DNA from: Lysobacter solisilvae
Lineage (GTDB): Bacteria > Pseudomonadota > Gammaproteobacteria > Xanthomonadales > Xanthomonadaceae
Length of the DNA: 64,000 nucleotides
Assembly (NCBI RefSeq): GCF_016613535.2
Contig: NZ_CP071518.1
Span: 2,914,001 to 2,978,000, forward strand
Reading direction: 5' to 3'
The notes below the pieces were generated by a model. It worked only from the letters and a program-made list of their open reading frames with translations, was not told the DNA's origin and did not search any database. Below are positions 28,001-35,673 of the stretch, in pieces. Position numbers and translations under genes: made by a program. Each line of letters opens with the position of its first letter. Position 1 is the stretch's first letter.

Positions 28001-29366
28001 CCTTCGCGACCACCTGATGTCGCGCCTGCCCGAATACATGGTGCCGACCGCGTTCGTGGCGCTGGACCGGCTGCCGCTCAACTCGAACGGCAAGATCGAC
28101 CGCCGGGCGCTGCCTGCGCCTGTGCTTGAGCGCGACGTCCGCGACGGAGGGTTCGTGCCACCGCGCGATGCCATCGAGCATCGGATCCAGGCGCACTGGG
28201 AAGCGGTGCTCAAGGTGCATCCTGTCAGCGTCCGCGACAACTTCTTCGAAATCGGCGGGCATTCCCTGCTCGCGGTCAACCTGATCACGCGCCTGGAGCA
28301 GGAATTCGGCCTGTCGATGCCCATGGCCACGCTGTTCCGCCGGCCCACGATCGAGCAGCTGGGCCAGCTGCTTCGCGACAATCCCGACACCGCAGGCTCG
28401 TCTCTGCTGGTGCCCATCCAGCCCCAAGGCGAGGGTCGGCCCTTCTTCTGCGTGGCGGGCGGTGGTGGCAGCGTGGCCTACTACTATCCGCTTGCGCAGC
28501 AGATGGGCAGCGCACGGCCGTTCTTCGGGCTGCAGGCTGTGGGCCTGGACGGGGACTGCGAACCGCTGACCAGCGTCGAAGCCCTGGCCCAGGCGCACCT
28601 GGCCGCCATCCGCTCCGTCCAGCCCCGCGGACCGTACCTGCTGGGTGGGCACTGTTTCGGCGGCTCCGTCGCGTTCGAGATCGCACAGTGCCTGCGACGC
28701 GAAGGCGAGGAGGTGGAACGCCTGGTCCTGATCGACGTGCCCAGCCGCTATCTGGAGGGCATGGATACCGCGCAGCCGGATGACGCTGCGTGGATCGCGC
28801 GGTTGGCTGCCATCGTCCGCGAGTCCTCTGGCACCGACCTGCAACTCACGCAGGAGCTGCTGCGTCCGTTGGATCCTGCGGACCAGCTCGCGCTGCTGAA
28901 TGAGCGCATGCAGGCCGCCGGTTTCATGCCGCCGGGCGCCGATGTCGCCAAGGTCAGGGGCCTGTTGCGCGTGTTCGTGGCCAATAGCCTGGCCCGCTAT
29001 TCGCCGCGGGACGTCCTCCCCGTTCCCATCGCCCTGTTCCGTGCCGGAGAACATCATCCGGACTACGACTTCACGCCCGCCGACGATCCGGGCCGTTCCA
29101 TCGCCCATTCCACCCTCGGCTGGCAGGCCATGTCCTCGCAGCCAGTGGCGGTGCATGTCGTGCCGGGCAACCACATCACGATGCTGTCGCCCCAGCACGC
29201 CGCGGCGCTGGCGCAGGGCGTGGCCGAAGCCCTCGCCGGGCCCTCCGGCAGCGGCAAGGGCGTGCCACGGCCCGTCCTGCTCGGCGAGCCGACGCAGGAC
29301 GAGTGGATCTCCCTGGTCCCCGACGCCCGCGAACGGCAGGAACGTGCCGCGCGCATGGAAGGCTGA
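25086..29366 (+). CDS. Non-ribosomal peptide synthetase C-A-PCP-TE, threonine-type A domain, Cys thioesterase
   Basis: 1426 residues. C domain, about 40-480: HHIAYDAWSLW with His166 and His167, joining the polyketide acyl chain to the amino acid. A domain, about 508-1000: YTSGSTGKPKGALVTH, NMYGITETTVH, YRTGDL, and the final Lys in NSNGKIDRRAL. The specificity residues read D-F-W-N-V-G-M-V-H-K, one step from the threonine code DFWNIGMVHK. PCP: FFEIGGHSLLAVNL with Ser1060. TE, about 1105-1400: nucleophile motif LLGGHCFGGSVAFE, so Cys1190 replaces Ser; probable His1363 in VPGNHITMLS. Cys-type TEs are rare and include those forming the beta-lactone of obafluorin and the beta-lactam of sulfazecin. 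The product is inferred as an N-acyl threonine, perhaps as beta-lactone. Confidence 0.93.
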   Translation: MNPVVESQDTPRTDGLTDRRALLAEALRRKARQHTVLCPLSHGQKALWFLHRSAPDSCAYHVSFSARIRSVLDIQALRRACQALVDRHAALRAVFHLRDGEPVQEIAGDREVLFRVSDCFGRNGNELHDRVQAAYREPFDLERQPPFRVDLFRCDAQEHVLLITVHHIAYDAWSLWLNLDELGQLYAAEIAGRAPALPVLECSYRDHINRQAQMLAGPEGQKLWRFWQSELAGELPTLVLNTDRPRPAVQTYAGASLRFAMGPSRSARVRKLAQSCGVTPFVLLLAAFQVLLHRYSGQDEIIVGSPTTGRGDPQMAAVAGYFVNPVVLRANLADNPAFNDFLERVAHTAISAMQHQDFPFPLLVERLQPRRDPAFAPLFQVSFVYQKPQRSSGAIDWLGWTSQPGSRVCWGGLEIEFFDLPQQEGQFDLELEVLDAGEELHASFKYNTDLFDVQSLMRMESCLLALLDGICDDPARPVRQLPLMPADAMAALGNLLPRVPSRPGDARCLHRIFEEQVLATPDAVAITDGDRQVTYGELNVHANRLAHYLIGQGVGPGTRVGLCLERSWRMLAAMLATVKAGGAYVPIAPEAPQERNVFILQDSQATILLTESAVGTALAQGCAQVLYLDRESEQLAGQSSINPDLDITVEDLLYVIYTSGSTGKPKGALVTHFNVARLFTATDAWFRFDGNDVWTVFHSFAFDFSVWEIWGALLHGGRMVIVPYLVSRAPEEFVALMNAQGVTVLNQTPSAFRQFMEAEQRVPLIAGSPLRCVVFGGEALDLRMLSAWYARHDEAHPRLVNMYGITETTVHVTYRPLGRADVDSGRSVIGEPIPDLHVHVFDEALQPVPEGVPGEMFVAGDGLCRGYLDRPELTAQRFLTRRRSDGGQMRLYRTGDLARRMPGGDIEYLGRVDDQVKIRGFRIELGEIEAALSSHPEVAACVVVVREDDGDKRLVGYVVGPASASSAPSTPGLRDHLMSRLPEYMVPTAFVALDRLPLNSNGKIDRRALPAPVLERDVRDGGFVPPRDAIEHRIQAHWEAVLKVHPVSVRDNFFEIGGHSLLAVNLITRLEQEFGLSMPMATLFRRPTIEQLGQLLRDNPDTAGSSLLVPIQPQGEGRPFFCVAGGGGSVAYYYPLAQQMGSARPFFGLQAVGLDGDCEPLTSVEALAQAHLAAIRSVQPRGPYLLGGHCFGGSVAFEIAQCLRREGEEVERLVLIDVPSRYLEGMDTAQPDDAAWIARLAAIVRESSGTDLQLTQELLRPLDPADQLALLNERMQAAGFMPPGADVAKVRGLLRVFVANSLARYSPRDVLPVPIALFRAGEHHPDYDFTPADDPGRSIAHSTLGWQAMSSQPVAVHVVPGNHITMLSPQHAAALAQGVAEALAGPSGSGKGVPRPVLLGEPTQDEWISLVPDARERQERAARMEG

Positions 29367-29479
29367 CCGCGGCAGGACGACGCGGCATTCCCCCGAATCA
29401 CCACGTACGGCCGGCCGGCGCCGCAACCGGTCGCCGACGCCTTCAGCTTGCGGCATGCAGCAACCAAGGAGTGTCAGAA

Positions 29480-30466
29480 ATGAAAAGGATCTGGAGTTCA
29501 ATGCGAGTGGCGGTGTTGGCCATGGCCGCCTGCCTCGTGCCCGCCGCCGCTTCGGCGGCGCCACCGGAAGAGCTCATCATCATCAGCGGCTCGCTGTCCG
29601 ACGTGGGCAACTACTACGCGGTCCACGGTTCGTTCGGCCCCCCGTTCGCTGACAACCGCAGCACCAACGGTCCCAACCTGGACGACTACTTCGCCGAGCT
29701 GCTGCATTTCGACAACAAGCCATCGATGCACCTGATCGGTCCGGTGCTCGGCAACAACTTCGCCGTTTTCCAGTCGCTCGCCCGTGGCCATGGACCTGAA
29801 GACCTGCCGGCGCAGATCCAGGCGTACCTCAACTCGCACGGCGGCCGCGCCAACCCGAAGGCGCTGCATCTGCTGCTGATCGGCGGCTCGGACGTCATCG
29901 ACGCGCTGCTCAACCCGAACGACACGGCTTCGTCGCAGATCCTCGACCAGACCGTGGCCGGCATGGAAAACGCCCTGCGCACACTGGTCAACTCGGGTGC
30001 GAAGCGGATCTACGCGCCGAACTTCACCGACCTGGGCTACACGCCTTACGCGCTCAAGACCCATTCGGTCGCCCGCGCCACCCGCATCAGCCGCGAGTAC
30101 AACCGCAAGTACGCGGCCATGCTCGACCGCTTCGAGCGCCGCCTGCACCTGCAGGGCCGGCACGACGTGGAGCTGATCCGCTGGGACTTCTTCGCCTATA
30201 CCCACCGACTGTTCCGCCACATCGAAGACTTCGGCTTCACCAACTCGACCCAGTCGTGCATCGACCTGATCCCGAGCGGTGGCTGCCAGCTGGATCGATT
30301 CGTCTTCCTCTCGGACTTCTTCCCGACCTCGCGTACGCACCAGCTGTTTGCCACTGCGATGGCGCAGAACCTGATCGATCGTGACCGCTGCCGCGACAAC
30401 AACGGCCGCTTCGACACCAAGGGCGTGTGCCGCAACCTGCTCACCGGCGCGGCGATGACTCCGTGA
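29480..30466 (+). CDS. Secreted SGNH/GDSL-like protein with altered catalytic residues
   Basis: 328 residues, start at 29480 with AAGGAG eight bases upstream. Signal peptide over residues 1-27 (cleavage after AAASA). The fold follows GDSL esterases/lipases: block I reads IISGSLSDVGNYYAVHG, so the nucleophile Ser stays but the GD before it is SG; block III reads LLLIGGSDVIDALL where GGND is usual; the C-terminal D-x-x-H-P-T block reads SDFFPTSRTHQLF, with Phe in the catalytic His position. It may be a binding protein or a diverged enzyme. It lies 113 bases after the NRPS on the same strand, so it could act on, or protect from, the product in the periplasm. Confidence 0.75.
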   Translation: MKRIWSSMRVAVLAMAACLVPAAASAAPPEELIIISGSLSDVGNYYAVHGSFGPPFADNRSTNGPNLDDYFAELLHFDNKPSMHLIGPVLGNNFAVFQSLARGHGPEDLPAQIQAYLNSHGGRANPKALHLLLIGGSDVIDALLNPNDTASSQILDQTVAGMENALRTLVNSGAKRIYAPNFTDLGYTPYALKTHSVARATRISREYNRKYAAMLDRFERRLHLQGRHDVELIRWDFFAYTHRLFRHIEDFGFTNSTQSCIDLIPSGGCQLDRFVFLSDFFPTSRTHQLFATAMAQNLIDRDRCRDNNGRFDTKGVCRNLLTGAAMTP

Positions 30467-30510
30467 GCTCGACTTCGACTCTCTTCGATATACAGACACC
30501 GGAGATCCGC

Positions 30511-31143
30511 ATGAGCAAGGCACAACGTGGGACGCGTCCGGCACGCATGGTCCTGGCGACCCTGGCCATCCTGGCCGCGACAGGCAGCGCCGCGCAGGAA
30601 GGGCAGGGCAGCACCCAGGCGCATGGCGCTGCCGCCCTTCACGGCGCCTATGGGTTCTCGCTGTCCCAGAGTTGCGTCCGTACGCCGTTCCAGGCACCGC
30701 CGGCTGCCGGCTTCGATCCGGCCACCAAGCAGTTGCTGGTCAATGGCGAGTTCGTCAGTGGCTTTGGCAGCGGCGTCCTGCGCTTCGGACGCGACGGCGT
30801 GGCGACTCTCGAGGACGGCCTGATCACCGAGATCACCTCCAGCCAGGTGGCGTCGGCGCAGACGCCGGTTTCGCCGGGAACGCGATTCGAATGCGTCGGC
30901 CGCCACAGCGTGTCGGTGGGCAACCGGGTCGCCGTCAAGCTCACCTGCGAGGCCGCGGCCCCGCCAGGCCTGCGCGTGGTGATCGATCCGGTCGAGTTCG
31001 AAGGCTTCGTCGGCGCCGGTCGGACCCTGAACCTCAATACCGTCAAGCGTGACCTGCATACCGTGACCGTCTACAGCGGCGCCACGGCGCTGCAGCAACG
31101 GCAGCGCGTGTGCCTGCAGAGCCTGACGCTCAACAAGCTGTAA
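30511..31143 (+). CDS. Secreted protein of unknown function
   Basis: 210 residues from the ATG at 30511, with GGAG ten bases upstream. Residues 1-28 form a signal peptide (MVLATLAILAATGSAAQEG). The mature part is beta-rich, with AALHGAYGFSLSQSCVRT near the N-terminus and three further Cys residues (in FECVGRHS, KLTCEAA and QRVCLQSL) that could form two disulfides in the periplasm. No known family is recognised. It follows the SGNH gene by 44 bases and belongs to the same run of genes. A strong hairpin follows the stop. Confidence 0.7.
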   Translation: MSKAQRGTRPARMVLATLAILAATGSAAQEGQGSTQAHGAAALHGAYGFSLSQSCVRTPFQAPPAAGFDPATKQLLVNGEFVSGFGSGVLRFGRDGVATLEDGLITEITSSQVASAQTPVSPGTRFECVGRHSVSVGNRVAVKLTCEAAAPPGLRVVIDPVEFEGFVGAGRTLNLNTVKRDLHTVTVYSGATALQQRQRVCLQSLTLNKL

Positions 31144-31151
31144 GCAAAAGA

Positions 31152-31186
31152 CCTGCGACGCTGCGGAACGTCCGCAGCGTCGCAGG
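31152..31186. terminator. Long perfect hairpin between unknown protein and MMPL genes
   Basis: A 16-bp perfect stem (CCTGCGACGCTGCGGA and its complement) with a 3-base ACG loop, eight bases after the stop codon. No T run follows on the plus strand; reading the other way it is followed by TCTTTT. It may act as a partial terminator or as an mRNA-stabilising hairpin dividing biosynthetic from export genes. Confidence 0.5.
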
Positions 31187-31245
31187 ATTCCATATGGATC
31201 CGTTGCCCAGGGCGCGAGCCCTGAGGTTTCGCACGCACGGGACGA

Positions 31246-33624
31246 ATGAACGTGATCAAGTACCTGCTGGAACTCCATGCCCGGTCTGTCGTCAGGCACC
31301 GTTGGTGGATCCTCGTCCTGGGCCTGCTGGCCACCCTCGCGCTGGGCGCGCAGATCGGCAGCCTGCGCATCAACAACGATCCGGACCTGTGGGCACCGCA
31401 GAACCACGAGTTCACCCGCACGACCCGCGAACTGGAGCGCGTGTTCGGCGGCCGGAACTTCACCATCATCGGCCTCTACCCGACGTCCGGGGACGTCTAT
31501 CAGCCGGGCATCCTGAAGAAGGTGCAGGCGATCCAGCAGGCGATCGAGGCGATGCCGCAGGCGGTGCGGCGAAATGTCGTCAGCCTCGGGGCGCGACGGG
31601 TCAAGGACATTTCGGCGACCAGCGAAGGCATGGCCGCGCGGGAGATGCTCGACCCCATCCCGACGACGCCGGCGGAATTCGCAGCGCTCCGGCAGGCCGT
31701 CGCCCGCAACCCGATCTACATCGACGCGTTGGTGTCATCGGATGGGCGCGCCGCGGCCATCGTGGCGGATTTCACAGTGGATGGCCGCGATGCCGCGTAC
31801 GCGCCCCTGCATGAGCGAATCCAGGAAGTGCTGGCACCGCACCGCGACGCGACCGTCGAGATCGTGGTGGGTGGGCAGCCGGTCAATGCCGCGCACCTGG
31901 AGATGGCAATGCAGAAGATGCCGGTGTACTTCGGCATTGCATTCCTGATCATCCTGGCGGTCCAGTATTTCGCATTCCGAAGCGTCCAGGGCATGGTGCT
32001 GCCATTGGCGACCGGACTGCTGGCGGTGGTCTGGGGGCTGGGCACGATGGCGCTGGCCGGCGTGTCGATGGACGCACTGAACACGACCACGCCGATCCTC
32101 ATCATGGCGGTGGCCACTGGCCACTCCGTGCAGATACTCAAACGCTATTACGAGGAGCTGGCCCTACGTGCACCCGGGGCCATCGACCTGCGCCAGGCCA
32201 GCCGCGAGGCCGTGGAGGCCTCCCTGCGACTGGTAGCGCCGGTCATGGCGATCGCCGGCTTGATCGCGGCTGCGGCCTTCTTCTCCCTGCTGGTCTCCGA
32301 CGTGGAAATGATCCGCAACTTCGGCCTGTTTGCCGGGTGCGGCATCCTGGCGGCGATGGTGATCGAACTGACGATCATCCCGGCGCTGCGCGCAATCCTG
32401 CCGCCGAAGCTGCCGCCCGCACTGCGTCGCCAGGATGTCCTGGACCGCGGGCTGGCCCGGCTCGGAGTGTGGCTGACCGATCCGCGGCATGCCCGACGCG
32501 TGGTGGGGGCCTGCCTGGTAATGCTCGCCGTCGTCTCGCTCGGCGCCTTGCGCATCGAGGCCGACAGCAGCTTCAAGCAATACTTCCAGCCCGACAGCCC
32601 GGTGCGGCAGGCGGACGCCCGCTTGAACGCCAGTTTTGGCGGTACCGATTCAGTGGCGTTCCTGATCGAAGGGCCCACGCCCGACAGCATGAAGGATCCC
32701 CGCGTGCTGCTTGCGATGAGGCATCTGCAGGACTTCCTTGAGGCACAGCCGCATGTGGGCAAGACCCAGTCCGTCGCCGACCTGCTTGCGCGGATGAACC
32801 AGGCGATGCACGGCGATGATCCGTCCCGGAACAGCGTGCCCACCGCGCCCAACCTCGCCGCCCAGTACCTGTTGCTGTACTCGCTCTCCGGCGATCCCGA
32901 GGACTTTGACAACCTGGTCGACGCGTCCTATCAGCGTGCCGTGGTGTGGGCGTACCTGAAGACCGACAGCACCACCTACGCGCTGGACCTGTACCAGCGC
33001 AGCCTGCCCCTGATCGCCCGGGAGTTCCCGCCCGGTTTCAATGTGCGGCTCGGCGGAAGCCTGCCGCAGACCGTGGCGTCGAACGAATCGCTGGTCGCGA
33101 CCAAGACCTCGAACATCCTTCAGATCGCGTTGATCGTGTTCGTCCTGTCGAGCCTGGCCTTGCGCTCGCTGGTGGGCGGGCTGCTGGTCGTCGTGCCGCT
33201 GGCCGCCATCGTGCTGATGAACCTGGGCCTGATGGGATGGCTGGGCGTGCCGCTGGACATGGGTACCGCCTCCATCACTGCCATGGTCACCGGCATCGGC
33301 GCCGACTACGAGATCTACATGCTCTACAGGCTGCGCGAGGAATACCGGCGCCACGCGGACCTGGACGGCGCACTGCAGAGGTCGCTGGCGACGTCAGGCA
33401 AGGCCGTGCTGCTGGTGGCCATCTCCATTGCCGGAGGCTATGCGGCGCTGCTGATCTCGGACTTCGAGTTCTACCCCCGGTTGGGCTCGACCATGATGAT
33501 CACCATGGGCGCGAGTGCCGTGCTGTCGCTGCTTTTCCTGCGGGCCATGGTGGCGCTGATCCGCCCGCGCTTCATCACCGGCGTCACCGTTCCGGTCGGC
33601 GCCCTTCCAGTTTCCACGTCCTGA
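31246..33624 (+). CDS. MMPL/RND-family lipid exporter
   Basis: 792 residues. The layout is the RND duplicate of the MMPL type: one membrane helix near residues 20-38, a periplasmic loop, five helices about 232-400, then a second helix about 425-445, a second loop and five helices about 620-780. The motif GIGADYEIYMLYRLREE in the second half is the MMPL form of the proton-relay helix. Transporters of this group move lipids or lipidated molecules out of the inner membrane, as MmpL proteins do for FAAL-PKS lipids in mycobacteria. Its place after the FAAL-PKS-NRPS genes and before a LolA-like protein suggests it exports the product. Confidence 0.88.
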   Translation: MNVIKYLLELHARSVVRHRWWILVLGLLATLALGAQIGSLRINNDPDLWAPQNHEFTRTTRELERVFGGRNFTIIGLYPTSGDVYQPGILKKVQAIQQAIEAMPQAVRRNVVSLGARRVKDISATSEGMAAREMLDPIPTTPAEFAALRQAVARNPIYIDALVSSDGRAAAIVADFTVDGRDAAYAPLHERIQEVLAPHRDATVEIVVGGQPVNAAHLEMAMQKMPVYFGIAFLIILAVQYFAFRSVQGMVLPLATGLLAVVWGLGTMALAGVSMDALNTTTPILIMAVATGHSVQILKRYYEELALRAPGAIDLRQASREAVEASLRLVAPVMAIAGLIAAAAFFSLLVSDVEMIRNFGLFAGCGILAAMVIELTIIPALRAILPPKLPPALRRQDVLDRGLARLGVWLTDPRHARRVVGACLVMLAVVSLGALRIEADSSFKQYFQPDSPVRQADARLNASFGGTDSVAFLIEGPTPDSMKDPRVLLAMRHLQDFLEAQPHVGKTQSVADLLARMNQAMHGDDPSRNSVPTAPNLAAQYLLLYSLSGDPEDFDNLVDASYQRAVVWAYLKTDSTTYALDLYQRSLPLIAREFPPGFNVRLGGSLPQTVASNESLVATKTSNILQIALIVFVLSSLALRSLVGGLLVVVPLAAIVLMNLGLMGWLGVPLDMGTASITAMVTGIGADYEIYMLYRLREEYRRHADLDGALQRSLATSGKAVLLVAISIAGGYAALLISDFEFYPRLGSTMMITMGASAVLSLLFLRAMVALIRPRFITGVTVPVGALPVSTS

Positions 33625-33634
33625 GGACCGCGGC

Positions 33635-34423
33635 ATGAACTTTCGCCTTTCTTCACTCCCGTTCGCCCTCGTGCTGGCCTTGTTCGCCACGTCGGCCCAC
33701 GCCCTCGATGCGTCCCAGATCATGGAGCGCAACTTCGCGGCGACCAAGGTCAGCGGTTTCACCGGCGAGGTCACCCTCAGCCTGGTGAACGCCCGCGATG
33801 AGAAGCGCGTGCGCCGGATGTCGGTGCGGTCGCGCCTGCGCGAAAACGGGATCGACTCCGCCGTGCTGACCCGCTTCGGCCAGCCCGCCGACATCAGGGG
33901 CACCGGTTTCCTGCAGATCGAGAACGGCGCGGCGGACGACGACATCTGGGTCTACCTCCCGGCGCTGGGCAAGACGCGCCGCCTGGCTTCCAACAACAAG
34001 CGCGACAGCTTCTTCGGCACCGATTTCGCCTACGGCGACATCCTCCTGCCGGCCGTCGACGAATACGAGCACAAGCTGCTGCGCGAAGAGGCCGTCGATG
34101 GGGCCGATTGCCACGTCATCGAATCGCGTCCCCGGGAGGCCAGGACGCGCGACGACACCGGCTATAGCCGCAAGATCAGCTGGGTTGACTCCCGCACGTT
34201 CGTCGAGCGGAAGGTCGAGTATTACGACACGCGGGACAAGCTGCTGAAGACCCAGCTGACGTTCGACGTGAAGCCCGAAGAACCCGGCCGGTTCATGCCC
34301 ATGCGCCGGCAGATGACCAATCACCAGACCGGGCACCGGACGCTCTACCAGTTCGACCGCTTCGCCGTGGAAAAGGCGCTCAAGGAGTCGGACTTCAGCG
34401 TGCGCCGGCTCGAATCGAACTGA
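33635..34423 (+). CDS. LolA-like periplasmic lipid carrier (outer-membrane lipoprotein-sorting family)
   Basis: 262 residues. Signal peptide 1-23 (LALFATSAHA). The mature part matches the outer-membrane lipoprotein-sorting/LolA-like family often found beside MMPL transporters: DASQIMERNFAATKVSGFTG, then DDDIWVYLPALGKTRRLASN, DSFFGTDFAYGDI and YSRKISWVDSRTFVERKVEY. LolA folds are half-open beta barrels that shield acyl chains while crossing the periplasm. It lies 10 bases after the MMPL gene and 5 before the barrel gene. The lipid ligand is inferred from the operon to be the FAAL/PKS/NRPS product. Confidence 0.85.
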   Translation: MNFRLSSLPFALVLALFATSAHALDASQIMERNFAATKVSGFTGEVTLSLVNARDEKRVRRMSVRSRLRENGIDSAVLTRFGQPADIRGTGFLQIENGAADDDIWVYLPALGKTRRLASNNKRDSFFGTDFAYGDILLPAVDEYEHKLLREEAVDGADCHVIESRPREARTRDDTGYSRKISWVDSRTFVERKVEYYDTRDKLLKTQLTFDVKPEEPGRFMPMRRQMTNHQTGHRTLYQFDRFAVEKALKESDFSVRRLESN

Positions 34424-34428
34424 CCGCG

Positions 34429-35673
34429 ATGCGGGCTTCGGCCATGAGATTGATGGCGCCGCTCGGCATCGTTGCGGCGCTGGCTTCTCCAGCAGCGGCC
34501 TTCGCGGCGGATCTCTCCGGTTCGCTGCGGCTGTCGTACTTCTCTTCCTCGAGGGACCTAGATGACGTCCGTGGGGTCCAGGCACTGACGGGCGAGATCG
34601 AATGGAAGCAGGACATCGGCCCGGCGCATCGGCTGGAAGTGAAGGGTCGCTCGACGCTGTTCGGGCATGGCAGCCTGGCGCGTACCCGCACGCACTGGAG
34701 TTCGGCGCTCTGGCACGCACGGTTCGAGCATGCGGACCTGCGGTTGGGCCAGCAGAAGATCCGCTGGGGCAAGGCCGACGGCATCAACCCGACGGACTTC
34801 TTCACGCCGGTCGACTACACCACCGTGCTGCCGCTGGAGGACGACCGCTATCTGTCCGTGCCAGCCGCCCGGTTGGACCTGCATCTGTCCGACGTGGACT
34901 CGCTGTCGATGGTGGTTGGCGACGGTTTCACCCCCTCACGCATTCCCTGGCCGAGGCCTTCACCGGTCACCGTCCGGGACGACGAGCCGGACGCCGGCCA
35001 GCTCGGCGCCCGGTGGACCCACACCGGCGAGCGCCAGGACTGGTCACTGTCGGCGTTCCGCGGTCATTCGACGCTCCCGTTGCTGCACGCGCAGGAACCA
35101 GGGTCGCCCGGCGAAACGGATCCGGACTTCGTCCGCCACTACGCCCGCGTGCAGGGCTTTGGCGTCGATCTGGCGCGCAGTGTGGGCGCTTTCGGGTTCC
35201 GTGCCGAACTGGCGTATGTCGTGCCCCGCGGTTACAACGCCAGGCAGTCAATCCGGTCCAACTGGCACCTGGTGGCGGGGGTCGATCGATCCTTCCCTGC
35301 GTGGAATTTCAACGTCCAGGCCGTGGTGCGGCACACGCCGGACTTCGAGCCCATCGACGGAAACCTCCCGGACGCCGTGCGCTTTGCCGCCCTGCAGAAC
35401 GGGTTGATCCACGGCCAGCAGGCGCGCTGGGTGCATGGCATGACCGCGCGGGTGGCGGCGGACTGGCGTAACGACACCCTGCAGACCGAACTGCTCGCCG
35501 TCGCCCAGTTCTCGCCGGACAACTACCTGCTGCGGCCGCTGGTGACCTACGCATGGTCGGACCGCGTCAAGCTCCGGGCGGGCGCGGAATACTACCGAGG
35601 GCCGGCCGACACCTACTTCGGCGCGTTGGAGCGCAACCGCACCGCGTTCGTGGAGTGGCAGCTGTTCTATTGA
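34429..35673 (+). CDS. Outer-membrane beta-barrel of the export cassette (DUF1302-like)
   Basis: 414 residues. Signal peptide 1-27 (ALASPAAAFA). The rest is amphipathic beta strands of about ten residues (WHARFEHADLRLGQQKI, VKLRAGAEYYRG), closing with FVEWQLFY, whose final aromatic residue is the outer-membrane barrel signal. The block GQQKIRWGKADGINPTDFFT resembles the conserved part of DUF1302-type barrels, which commonly sit with RND and LolA-like genes. It is the last gene of the plus-strand run; its last 7 bases overlap the convergent histidine kinase. Probable exit or insertion site for the lipid product. Confidence 0.75.
   Translation: MRASAMRLMAPLGIVAALASPAAAFAADLSGSLRLSYFSSSRDLDDVRGVQALTGEIEWKQDIGPAHRLEVKGRSTLFGHGSLARTRTHWSSALWHARFEHADLRLGQQKIRWGKADGINPTDFFTPVDYTTVLPLEDDRYLSVPAARLDLHLSDVDSLSMVVGDGFTPSRIPWPRPSPVTVRDDEPDAGQLGARWTHTGERQDWSLSAFRGHSTLPLLHAQEPGSPGETDPDFVRHYARVQGFGVDLARSVGAFGFRAELAYVVPRGYNARQSIRSNWHLVAGVDRSFPAWNFNVQAVVRHTPDFEPIDGNLPDAVRFAALQNGLIHGQQARWVHGMTARVAADWRNDTLQTELLAVAQFSPDNYLLRPLVTYAWSDRVKLRAGAEYYRGPADTYFGALERNRTAFVEWQLFY

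Noticed and set aside
24564..29564. Long open frame of 1666 codons antisense to the NRPS and the end of the PKS
   Set aside because: It mirrors the synthase codons in high-GC DNA, is Arg/His/Ala-rich without any family motif, and the plus-strand frame has unmistakable domains.
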